Below are positions 1-9,803 of a DNA stretch of 64,000 nucleotides, one piece after another. The DNA is from Ifrita kowaldi (taxonomy: Eukaryota; Chordata; Aves; Passeriformes; Cinclosomatidae). The stretch's first letter is position 1. Each line of letters begins with the position of its first letter. Where the stretch lies: positions 414,197-478,196 of the forward strand of contig VZRS01012046.1 of assembly GCA_013398055.1 (NCBI GenBank). The letters run 5' to 3'. The notes beneath the pieces are model-generated. The model ran no database searches, was not told the origin of the DNA, and worked only from the letters and a program-made list of their open reading frames with translations. Position numbers and translations under genes: made by a program.

Positions 1-2371
1 AAAAAAAAAAAAAGTAAGATTTTACTACCTTGAAGAGATTTGACAAGAGATTAAGAATCTGCAGGATAACTCAATTTCCTCATACTTAAAAGAAAAAAAA
101 TTAGGGAAGAAAGTGAGTTTTAAATGTTCACTTTGGATTCTTTTTGGTTGATTTTTTTTTTTTTTTTTCAAACATGGTTGTCTGCAAATTACTGCTAAAA
201 TGCTGCATGGGGGAGGATTATATACATGTAAAGGTCATAGAAAGCCTTAGGAGAGTTCAGGTAAGTAGTCAAAGAGCTAGGAGACAGGCCTGTAGGAATC
301 AGGAACTCAGGTGCTCAAAAAGCTGTTTATTATCCACTTTTCATTGTTTAAGCCCAAGAATGGGCTTCTCAAGCAAATGCTGCATTGCTTCAGGGTTTCA
401 CCAGGTCTGTGACAATGTCAAGCACATTTTAATGTTCTGCTGGGTTAACTGTTCTGCTCATGCAGCCCTCCTGCTGAGCAGTCCTTGTTCAGATGTGCTT
501 CTAAAACTGTGGTATGTTTTTAGCTGTGAAGAAAACCCACAGGTCTCAGGGGAGATTACTGTGGATTTTGTAACATTGCCTTTCCTTACTTTACAGACAG
601 GCTTCGTTCTAGCAATAATTTCTGTTTGGTTTTTAAAAATAATTACTGAATTTCACCTTTTTTAAAAACTTTCTGCAAGTGTCAGGGACATGTATGTATT
701 AAAAATTAAGATAAGAATTAATTTTATTTTTTGGCATAATGAAAGATATTTAAGAATCCATTTTGAGCAGCTCCAGGATAAAAACAAGTTAGTAGCTCAG
801 ACTTTTCCCTTTTCACTCTTCTTGCAAAGGCATCTGCAAGAATCTTAATGATAATCTCACCAATATCTATATCTGGCCTGTTCCTTCATGGGTGATAATT
901 ACAGAAGTAATGGAAAAGAAATAGTAGAAACAGATGAACAGGCATCAACTTGGATGGCACTGCTGGCAAAGTAGCAAGGCAATTTTCAGTATATGAAGAG
1001 AAAAGTGCATCTACTTAATGAGGGCCAGAATTATGTGGAGCCAATTAAGTGAAGATGAGCACAAAAGAAGAAGGTAATAGTGAATTTGCAGAGATTCCCT
1101 GCATGTTTTGGGGTTTGCTCCTTACTTTTTTTTTTTCCTGAGTACATCCTCCATAGCCCTTGGCAAGTCTAAGTGTGAATTTGCTGTGTAATGGGTAAGA
1201 TTACTGAGTGCCCACGGTGTGCTGGGGGCTGTGCAGTCAGCCCAGCAAAGACGGGATCTGTTTGCAGGCATGTGAAGCAAAACACTGGGCATGGGGGACA
1301 CTAACCTGTTTTTAATGTTCTTCAGGCTCTGTGTGCATTTCCTGCCAAATGACTCTGAGATTTCTGTTCCAGCAGCCTGCACAACCAGGGACAGCCAACA
1401 TACTCCGTGCAGAATAACTTGGAGAATTTCAGCTCCTGGTTTGTGACCTACTTATACTTAAAATGAGACTCAGAGATGAATGTGCTTTTCCCACATATAC
1501 CTATGCTATGAAGAGATACTCTTAAATTTAACTTCTCTAAATGTTATGCAAATGCAGTGCATTTTAACTTTCGCAGTCTGGAATAGAAGTGCTATGCTTT
1601 ACTTTAAACACACATTTTGCATAACAATATTAAGTTCCATATATTATCTTAAAAAGCAAAATGTATAAATCTACATGGCTGCAAGAGCATAAGCAGAACA
1701 TATTACTCTGTGAAAATGGAAGGGTAGTCCCAGCAGCATGCAGCATCTGTATATTAATCAAGCCCACTGATAGCTTTGTTTCAGGAAAAAGAAGTTAAAG
1801 TTAACTTTTTTCGCTTTAATTTATGAAGTACGAGGTATATTAAGCAATAACGCACTCCGAGAGAGAGCATTTAACACATGAAGAGGTTCACATTTTTATC
1901 CTACTAGGCTAAAAGAAAAGCCATAAAGTTTTCAAATTTATAATGGTGCGGCAGAGATAAACTCCTGAAATCATAATTTAGCTGTTTCTCTGTCAGTCAA
2001 AAAAAAGCAGTTACAGTTCAGTAATCAGATCCTAGTTATTAATTTTTCCCTCTTAAAAAATGAAAACCTCAAAGTTTTCTTCACTGAGCAGACAAATTTC
2101 CATCAGTGCGAGGAAGGACTCAGAGGACAGAGAGAGCTACTGACTGTGCAATGTCTTCTTCTCATGACCCTCTCCAATGTGGAATTGGGCAGTGGCAGGG
2201 CCAGAGGAGGCTCCTAAATGGTGCTGAGAAAAGCAGCAAAGCAATTATTTAATTAAAGGAAGAACTATTCTTTACCTCACCTTTGTCCCCCTCCCTCCTC
2301 ACTGCCTCCAAGGCAATAGGATTTGCCAAAGAATGTGGCGGCTGCTGTCATAAATGTGGGAGTGAAGAGAT
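1..2371. other. AT-rich non-coding stretch
   Basis: The stretch starts in an A run (the first 13 bases) and has a T run near 151-168. Open frames here are short or low-complexity. The longest, on the + strand around 144-665, begins with a poly-Phe segment encoded by the T run and resembles no family I know. A good donor-like site (TTCAG before GTAAGT, near 258) has no convincing acceptor close upstream. I see no gene, RNA or recognisable repeat in the rest. Confidence 0.6.
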
Positions 2372-2712
2372 TTGGGGTTGTTCAGCCTGGAAAAACCAGC
2401 CTTCCCTAAAGGGGTCCCACAAAAATGCTGGAGAGGAGCTTTCCACAATGTAGTGATAGAACAGGGTGGCTGCTTTAAACAGAAAGAGAGTAGATTTAGA
2501 TGAGATACTAGGAGGAAATTCTGTGATGGTGGTGAGAGACTGGCACAGGTTGTCCAGAGATGTTGTGGATGCTCCATACCTGGAAGTGTTCAAGGCCGGG
2601 ATGGATGGGGCTCTGAGCAGCCTGATCTAATTAAAGATGTTTCTGTCCATGGCAGGGTGCCTGGAATTAAGTGATTTTTGTGATCCCATCCTACCCAAAC
2701 TGTTTGATGAAT
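2372..2712 (+). mobile_element. CR1 LINE, 3'-end fragment (5'-truncated)
   Basis: This is the 3' end of a chicken-repeat-1 (CR1) non-LTR retrotransposon in sense orientation. The diagnostic blocks come in the right order: GGTTGTTCAGCCTGG near 2375, the segment around GTAGTGATAGAACAGGGTGGC near 2450, AGTAGATTTAGATGAGATA near 2488, GGCACAGGTTGTCCAGAGA near 2540, GGAAGTGTTCAAGGCCGGGA near 2581, and the terminal segment with GATCCCATCCTACCC near 2680. About 340 bp remain, all from the end of ORF2 and the 3' UTR. The terminal octamer repeats are decayed (TGTTTGATGAAT), which suggests an old insertion. Open frames across it on the minus strand are antisense shadows. Family knowledge is from memory of bird CR1 consensus sequences; the subfamily is not assigned. 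Confidence 0.9.
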
Positions 2713-5700
2713 ACCATTAATGATAACTATTTTGACATGTTCATAGTTTAAGATTTTTCGAAGATATTTAAGCGTTTTATTCACAGAAGTGGTTCTTAGC
2801 AGTGTTTTCTGGATCATCTGTTGAAATCCATGGGACTTGCATTCACACTGTTTCATTAAATGTAGACAATTCACCTCTGTGCTTAACTGCATGTGTGGGT
2901 GCCTAAACACGTCTGAGAATATAATCTTAAATTACTTGTTTGCAATAACAGAAGAGCTTATGACAGACTACCATCATTTACCTGCACTTGCAAACATAAT
3001 CTGTTCCCTACCCACCAGAACATCCTTTAAAATGTACTGAATAAATCACCTCTGCCTAAATAATTACATGTTCAGGTTGTAAACCATTAAGGTTCATTGA
3101 TTTATTACAAACCTTTAGAATATGATGCTCTGGTTTGGTAAACATTCCCAAGCATATCAAGAAGCCATACTCCTGGCAGAGAAACAAGGCAGAGAAATGG
3201 TATTTGTATGGTTTTATCTTTTTCACCAGGTTCTGCAAAGTGTATGGCCACATGAATAAAGATGTCCTATTTCTCACAAAATGTTTAGGTGTGCTGTTTT
3301 CCCTAACTGAGGGAAGCATAAAAAGACAAAATTGTTTCTTCTGGTACTTTGATCATAGTAGTGGGAAAAGCTGAAGTGACTGCACTCTGCTCTCTTACAT
3401 AGAGTCACGTGGTGCCACGAATAGTTAAATGTTTCTCAAACCAAATGGCAAAAACTTGTGTTAAAAGCTCATGGATTTTCCAGTTCACTGTACAGATTCT
3501 TCTTACAGAAAAATGATTTAGTCCCTGCTGGCTTTTTAAAGCTGTTATCACCGCCATAAATGGGTTGAATATATTCAAAGTTAATTTATGTCTTTCATGT
3601 GTGAATACTATCTTATAAGAAGAAGGAAAAGGGGGAAATAAAAACATGAATTTTTTTTTAATACTGTATTAATTAACTTGAATTTTTAGACTCTGTAGCA
3701 CATTGGTAATATGATATAATTTAATGTTAGTGTGTTCTGTCACCTACTGACTGATTCTGGGGGAGAATTTTTGGCATATATTTGTAGGAATCAGCTCTTT
3801 GTATTTGTTAACTTGCACTGTGCGTGAAACTTTGTTTTTTGACATGGTCTCTTAATTGTTCTCTATGTAATGGAGCACTTGTTGCTACGCATCAGACTGA
3901 ACAGTCTGGTTACTGCTTTCATGTGATAATAAGAATGTCGTAAACCTTACAAAAGGGGAAAGGAGAACTTCTGTCTTCTCTGTGATCACTCAGAAAAGTA
4001 ATTCCTAGCAAGATTGATTGAAAGGACTGTTTGATAACACCTTTTTGGGTGTTCCTCCCACACTGCATCTGTTCTGGGTAGCATTGCATATATCAGTATC
4101 TAGACCAAAGCTTTGGATAGCCCTATTTTTAGTTTTATGGCTGATAATCCAAACTAATTTGGACTAATATAATCTTAAATTTAGGCCAGTAAACTGTGAC
4201 CTAAATGTCTGGTAAATCAAATTTATAGTCCCCTGCTTCCTGAGGATGACACAATAAGTTAGAAACTGAACAAAAGCTCTTTTGACTTTACTGTCTAGAC
4301 CAACTTAGCAACATGTATAGATGTATAATTCCAATGAATTTCTTGTAATTTGCTCAGGACCTTGTGCAAATTACAATGTATGCCTACCACCTACTACTCT
4401 CTGGTGTCCAATTCGTTTTAAAAACATTTCCTAAAAGCTCATTTAAAGATTTCTCCGGAGGCTTAGGAAAGTTCGAGTTTGAATAGGTGATCTTAAATGT
4501 AATTTTCACACATGGCATTTAATTTTTAAGCCCCTGAGCCCCTGTACATAGGGAGAGTGAGCATGGGAAAGCAATCTAAAAACCTCCAAACAGTGGAGAA
4601 CTACAACAGAAATATATGGGGGACTTGTTTCTGTTTTGTTGTTGCTGGATATGAAGAAAGAAGGGAGAATATAGGACAGGATATAGAATAATTTTTTCCT
4701 GCTCTTCAGACAGAGCTATGTGTTTAACAGGTATTAGTTTGGGCAACTTAATAAAGAGCTGGAACTTTTCCCTTGGACTGTCTGGCAGAGGAATGTGTTT
4801 AACTTCTGTTGTCAAGGTAACACCAGTAGCATTTGCAGGCCCCTTGAGTGCTTTATTTTTCATTCTTTAATATTTGCTGGATATGGTGAGCAGAGTTGCA
4901 CACCCCTCAAAGTGTTTCCAAGGGCCAGCGGGTCATTGCTGAAATCTGCCCATGAGACCCCTCCACTTTCTTGAGGTGATTTTGTAGCTGTTGGAGAAAA
5001 AATCTTTTTGATTTCTTTTTTCCAAGGATGACAAGTTTCAAAAGCCAAGTTTCAAGTTTCTAAAATAATTTTTAAAAAATTTCCTTGGCGCTTGCAGTGG
5101 GGGAGAAAAAAAATATTTTTTGTGGCTTTAAATATCTCACTTTCTACCATGAGCAGAATTGTGCTGGACACAGAACACAGAATTAGAGCCAGATTTTGAA
5201 ATACTTCTTTGTAATGCAAGGAGCTCTGCATGGACCAAAGCTTTGCTGATAGAGCTGTAGAAATAATTTCACAATTATTCTGCTTATTCACTATAGTGCA
5301 CTAATTCCCTCTCTGACTCTGCATGTTAAACAATATGCGTCCATAAATTAGTTGCAAAAACACACTGGCAAAATCATTATCTCCCTGGCCCAGTCTCTTT
5401 GCATTTCTCATCGGAAGGGTTGCAGTCCCTACATTGGATTTCACAGTATGGTGACTGTAGCTGCAGGGGCACTGTGGGGCTCTATTTGTGAGAAGCCTCA
5501 TGAATTGAATCCCACGGTTCTGTCTGCAGGGGGTGACTAGCAATGAACCAACCCCTGTATATTAAAATATACTGAAGTACATTTTCAAGGGCAACTGCCA
5601 AATGGTTTTCCTTTTTAACAATTAGCAGCTAACTTCTCCTGCTCCTTTCAAAGGCCTCTCATTTAACTGCATCACTTCACTTTGATTATTTCAACAGACT

Positions 5701-5999
5701 CAGTACTATCAGTGTGCTCGCTTCTCAGTTGCCTTTCCTCTGGAATCTTTTAGAGGTTTCTTGCCATCCATATGCCTTCTCTGTATCTGCTAACATACAG
5801 AGCCTGGAATGTAAACCATCACATTCTGTGAGTAGGATCGACAGGAGTAGTTAGCATACTTTCTTAAATACCGACAGAAATACACAGAATGTGTCTTCGC
5901 TGGCTGTCTTGGGGTGATTTTATGATAATACTGTATTTCCCTATCGTCTGCTTTATGCCCAGAAATGGGTCCCAAAGGTTTAAGCTGGGTCTGAGGAAA
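2713..5999. other. AT-rich non-coding stretch
   Basis: The base composition is typical AT-rich intergenic or intronic DNA. Several frames of 60-106 codons exist on both strands, but they overlap one another and none shows a domain, signal peptide or convincing splice frame. I see no repeat I can name. Confidence 0.55.
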
Positions 6000-6371
6000 G
6001 CGGGGCGGGGCAGGGAAGCTGAGTGAATTCTTCAGCGTGGTTTGTGTTCAGGGACTCACACACCCCCGTATTGCTCGGCTCTGCTTGCAGCAGGAGAGAG
6101 TTTTATTTTCCTGCTTTTAGCTAGCCTGTTAGCTGAGGCAAGAAATTTTCCCATACCGGCATACCAAAATCTTCTGGTAACTTCTTCTTCCTCTTCTGGA
6201 GCTGTTCAGCCTAGCTGTGATCTGAGAACCAGACCATCGGACACCATGGACTGGCGGGGAGGCTGCGGGGATGCCGCATCCCAGCCTCGGACCTTGGGAG
6301 GGGCTGAGCCAGCTGCAGAGGGAACTCTAAATCCACCTGCTTTCTCTGCATCGAGGAGGTTTATTATCTGA
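6000..6371 (+). promoter_or_regulatory. GC-box patch with a short Kozak-context ORF (speculative promoter/5' exon)
   Basis: Seen: a perfect Sp1-type GC box (GGGGCGGGGC, 6002-6011) opens a patch clearly richer in G+C and CpG than its surroundings, including CpGs near 6033, 6076, 6157, 6238 and 6255. Downstream an ATG at 6246 sits in a near-ideal Kozak context (GACACCATGGAC) and opens a 41-codon frame ending at 6371. The same frame extends upstream to about 6042, starting from a TTG rather than ATG, and includes a short hydrophobic run. Inference: this could be a weak or alternative promoter with a 5' exon or lncRNA start. No clear splice donor follows, and the peptide matches nothing I recognise. 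A chance GC-rich patch or decayed repeat is equally possible. Confidence 0.2.
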
Positions 6372-6617
6372 CACTACTCATGTGTTTCCTGTGCCTTGCA
6401 GGCACTCTGCTTGTTAAAGAAGTACTTTTTTTCACTTTTATCCAAGAAATCCCTTTCGTGTTTGTGGGGGAGGGAGTCCTGGAACCAGTCTTCTGCGGAG
6501 GAGATGTTCCTTCCAGAGCGTTTCCCCCTAAAGTTGTCTCAAACTGAGATGCTGGCATTTTAGCTCAGATCAGAAATGTGCTGTAGCAGTGAGCCTCTCA
6601 AGGGAATTTCCCATGCT

Positions 6618-6654
6618 GTGGTCTTAGTTGCTGGCTGGGGTTAAACCACAACAG
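6618..6654 (+). mobile_element. LTR terminal fragment, avian ERV type
   Basis: A 37-bp segment, including TTAGTTGCTGGCTGGGG and ending GGTTAAACCACAACA, matches what I remember as the 3' terminus of a common avian endogenous retrovirus LTR, which ends in CA. Nothing upstream of it is recognisable as the rest of the LTR, so this is either a stub left after deletion or an element whose body has decayed. It is in the same orientation as the LTR at 9330-9803, which lacks this end. The match rests on memory of the family, not a database search. Confidence 0.5.
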
Positions 6655-8260
6655 GCAGATGGGCTGGATTTCTGTTGGGTAAAAATAGACTGGAAGATGC
6701 ATTCCAAGAATGTTCATAATCCTCTCTGAACCCTTACAGTCACTCAGTCAACAGGGCAAGAATAGAACTAATCTGAGGTAAAAAAAAAAAAAATTAAAAA
6801 AATATAGATCTGGACAAGATATCAAATGCTTAGAAGCAGCAATATTTTTGCTCAATAAATCTGTGTAAGGTGGACTGAGCCAATACTAAGTATCATTGAA
6901 ATCAATGGTACTTGTATAACTTCCCCAAGTGCTGGGAGAAATGGCTTCACCATTTCCTGACATGACCAATAATTTGCATCTCTGAGAGGACAAATAATAA
7001 TAATAATTTAAAACTTTGTTTGTATAGGTTTGCTTTTCAGTATACATTTCTAATAAACTCGGTGTAATTTCTCAGTGTATGAAAATCACCCCAAAATCAC
7101 AGTCCCTTGCAAAATTCAAATATTTTGGGATTGAATAAACAAAAAGCAACAAGAACAACAACCCCTCGTGCTAATTTGATACACTTACCTGTAATTTTAG
7201 GGAGAAAACAAAACTTGAAAACCAGATAAGGTTCTATAATTTCATACAAGCTGATTTGGCTCAGCTGGAATTATAGATGGGATTACGTGTCTTCTGTTAA
7301 TTAATTTTTTGTGTATTGTTGTCTTCCAAAGCAAAATTCTCACTAAGAGATACCGTGGATGAAGAGTAATGTGCTCCAAATTGCAAGGAAAGTACATTAC
7401 TCAGCTGACAGCTGACCTGCCATTTATAATTAATGTCAGAACAGCAGTAAACCAAAATGACTACTTTTCCAACTGATATAACTTGTCTTCTGTCTTGTCC
7501 TTTTTAAACCTCTTTCAACACATTACATCTATTGGCATATCCTTCTAAAATCCCTTTCAGTGCTGTGTTTTGATCTCTTTAGCCAGTTGATCCCATTTTC
7601 TCACAGTGTAATTTTGTTTAATTGAACAATCTTCTCTAATTAAGAAATAATTAAAGTGGAATTTCACTGAAAATATCTAGGTCTTACCTTATTTCCTGTT
7701 TTGCCTAGGAAGACAATCTGTTGGAGCAGCTGTGTGAACAATAAAACACACCTTGTATTAAGAGGCTAATCTGTTTTAACCATAATAAAAGTTATCTTAG
7801 TACTGCAGATACCCAGAAGGATCTTTTCACTCTCTTCCTTATCTCTCTTAAATCTCTCAGAGAAATGAGAAATCTCTTCTTATATTCTCCTGGATTTAAT
7901 TTACATACTGTCAGCACTCTTGACTGGTCTCAGAATTGACACATGCAAGAGAATTGAAAGAGGAATAATAAGTTGAACTATTAAAGTAAGTGAGAAGGGA
8001 AAGAAATGAATATTTGTGAAGAACATGCACAGAGAATATAGTAAAATAGAAAATGTGGCAGTTAAGGATGATGCATGCATTTCTTCTTTTAATATAAGTA
8101 CATAATTACAACTACCATGTCTGAAATCCAATTAGCTATTTGGGAAGAAAATTCTCTCAAATATTTTCTGTCATATTATCTTTATTCAACATGTAATATC
8201 AGTGAAGAAAATAGAGTTTAGCATAGAGTCTGAATGCCCATTACTATCTCATACGTTTAT

Positions 8261-8330
8261 AATATATATATATACATGTATATATGTACACATTTATACA
8301 TATTGTATGTTATGTATATGTTTAAGAGCC
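8261..8330. repeat. (TA)n-rich simple repeat
   Basis: Alternating TA and related TATG/TACA steps (TATATATATATACATGTATATATG and similar) run for about 70 bases. It is a degenerate dinucleotide microsatellite. Confidence 0.75.
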
Positions 8331-8683
8331 TTTGGTGCACTGAGTCAAATTGTATTAGTAACAACCACAGACTGGTGTTAATTTAAACTTTCATTAGGTT
8401 TCTGCTCGTATCTCTTCAACTTCATCATTCCCTGACAAGCACAAGGGGAAATGATGTGCCACTTTTCATTTTCCAAATATGATACATTTAATAATGGAAG
8501 TAATGTTTTTAAACTCTGCAGTTTGAATGGGACATTAGTAAAATAGAGCATTTTTAATAAGAGTGAGGTGCTAGGATCCGCCTTGTGGCAGAGCTGACCA
8601 CTCAGAAGTTGGGGAAATGGAAAGGAAAATGAAAGGGGTGAGAATTAAGGATTGTTTCAGAGAAAAATAAGCAAGACTTAGAT

Positions 8684-8719
8684 GTGTGTGTGTGTGTATA
8701 TGTATGTATATGCATATAA
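8684..8719. repeat. (TG)n then TATG-type microsatellite
   Basis: About eight TG units are followed by TATATGTATGTATATGCATA. It is a short, probably polymorphic microsatellite. Confidence 0.75.
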
Positions 8720-9127
8720 ATTCTTGTCATATGTCCTCTGTGTACTCTTGAAAAGTAGTAAGAGTTCAGAGATAATTTACTTTTTTTTTTGAAAAAGAAA
8801 ACAAAATCCCAAGTTTTGAATTATATATTTGAACTATGTCTGGCAATTGCTACTTCTGCTGGTAATTATTGAAGACTGAAAACTGTTGTTATGTGCATGT
8901 GTGATAGACTCCCCAGAGACAGCACGGCAAATATTAAACCTGCTGCATGTGCTTGATCTGAACCATAAAAGCAAGTGTATAATCAAATAAAACAGGCCTA
9001 TAAAGCGCACTCACACTTCAAAGCTTGCTATTAAAGTGTCTTTGTTGGATTCAATGTTTATTGGGCTTCAATGACTTCTAGGGAAAATGTGCTAATTTTA
9101 CTCAAGGCTTGATACGTCCCTTTCCAG

Positions 9128-9214
9128 GAGCCAGGAGGACCTTTCTGTCGTGGATGTGATGGACGGGGAGATATTTCAAGGCTACAACTGAGCATCCGTG
9201 TTATCACAACACGG
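9128..9214 (+). other. Candidate exon (87 nt), unassigned
   Basis: A pyrimidine-rich acceptor (CGTCCCTTTCCAG) ends at 9127, and a strong donor (ACACGG followed by GTAAGTG) begins at 9215. The enclosed 87 nt is a multiple of three and open in the frame starting GAG CCA GGA at 9128. A second frame, starting AGC at 9129, reads SQEDLSVVDVMDGEIFQGYN and then stops at 9189-9191, so the segment could also act as a terminal coding exon. The segment is more GC-rich than its flanks. I recognise neither peptide. A degenerate LTR begins 116 bp downstream. Two good splice sites this close arise by chance often enough in 64 kb that this remains a weak candidate; it could also be an lncRNA exon. Confidence 0.2.
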
Positions 9215-9329
9215 GTAAGTGTCAGAGTTTACACAGCATTAACTCGGTGGTGGTAGTTGTCTAACTGACCTCTCTTTTTCATAGTTACAATTCAAATTCT
9301 TCATAATTTACAACTTTGTTGTTTGTACT

Positions 9330-9803
9330 TGTTTTGACTGGGATGGAGTAATTTTTCTTCACAGTGGCTGGTAGGGGGCTGTGTTTTAGATGTGTGCTGA
9401 AAGCAGTGTTAATAACACCAGGATTTTAATTATTGCTGAGCAGTGCTCGCACAATGCCAAGGCTTTTCCTGCCTCCAACACTGCCCCACCAGCGACTGGA
9501 CTATGGGGGTTGCCAGAAATTTGGATGGGACAAAGCTGGGACACCTGATCCTACTGACCACAGGGATATTCCATCCTTATGACTGGTGGGCCAGGGCTGC
9601 CATTGGGCACCACAACCACCAGTTGGTTGTGAGCAAATTATTTGGGTTTTTTGTCACTCACTTTTCTCAGGTTTAGTTTTTATGTTATCTCTGATATTTT
9701 ATTTTCCATATTATTGTCATTATTATTATTATTCTCTTTATCTCAATTTTTTTTTGTTTTTTTGCATTTTTACCCTTTTGGTTCTGTCTCACTGAGTGGG
9801 GGG
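9330..9803 (+). mobile_element. Degenerate solo LTR, avian ERV (ERVL-like)
   Basis: The left end reads TGTTTTGACTGGGATGGAGT, starting with the TG expected of an LTR. Family blocks follow in order: TTTTTCTTCACAGTGGCTGG near 9351, GTTAATAACACCAGGATTTT near 9408, ATTGCTGAGCAGTGCT near 9432, GGGATATTCCATCCTTATGA near 9563, the ATT-rich stretch at 9714-9733, TATCTCAA near 9740, TTTTTACCCTTTTGGTTCTG near 9768 and a final ACTGAGTGGGGGGA. A second copy of the same family lies in opposite orientation at about 59395-59817 and shares the left-end and central motifs. No internal retroviral genes are seen next to it, so it is a solo LTR or LTR fragment. Its expected 3' terminus (the sequence type seen at 6618-6654) is missing or decayed. 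Small open frames inside it have no meaning as genes. The family name is from memory and not verified. Confidence 0.75.
9714..9733. repeat. (ATT)n tract within the LTR
   Basis: About five ATT units near the 3' third of the LTR. A longer ATT tract is typical of this LTR family as I remember it. Confidence 0.6.

Larger units (their letters stand above)
6655..9127. other. AT-rich non-coding stretch with small simple repeats
   Basis: The stretch contains an A run near 6780-6793, an ATA repeat near 6997-7008, a TA-rich block at 8261-8330 and a short TG repeat at 8684-8698. No gene or named repeat was recognised in the remainder. Confidence 0.55.

Noticed and set aside
144..665. 173-codon open frame on the + strand, the longest in the window
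   Set aside because: It opens with poly-Phe from a T run, has no domain or similarity I can recognise, and a single intronless frame of this size is expected in 64 kb of vertebrate DNA.
2299..2910. Minus-strand frames of 81-106 codons
   Set aside because: They are antisense translations of the CR1 element.
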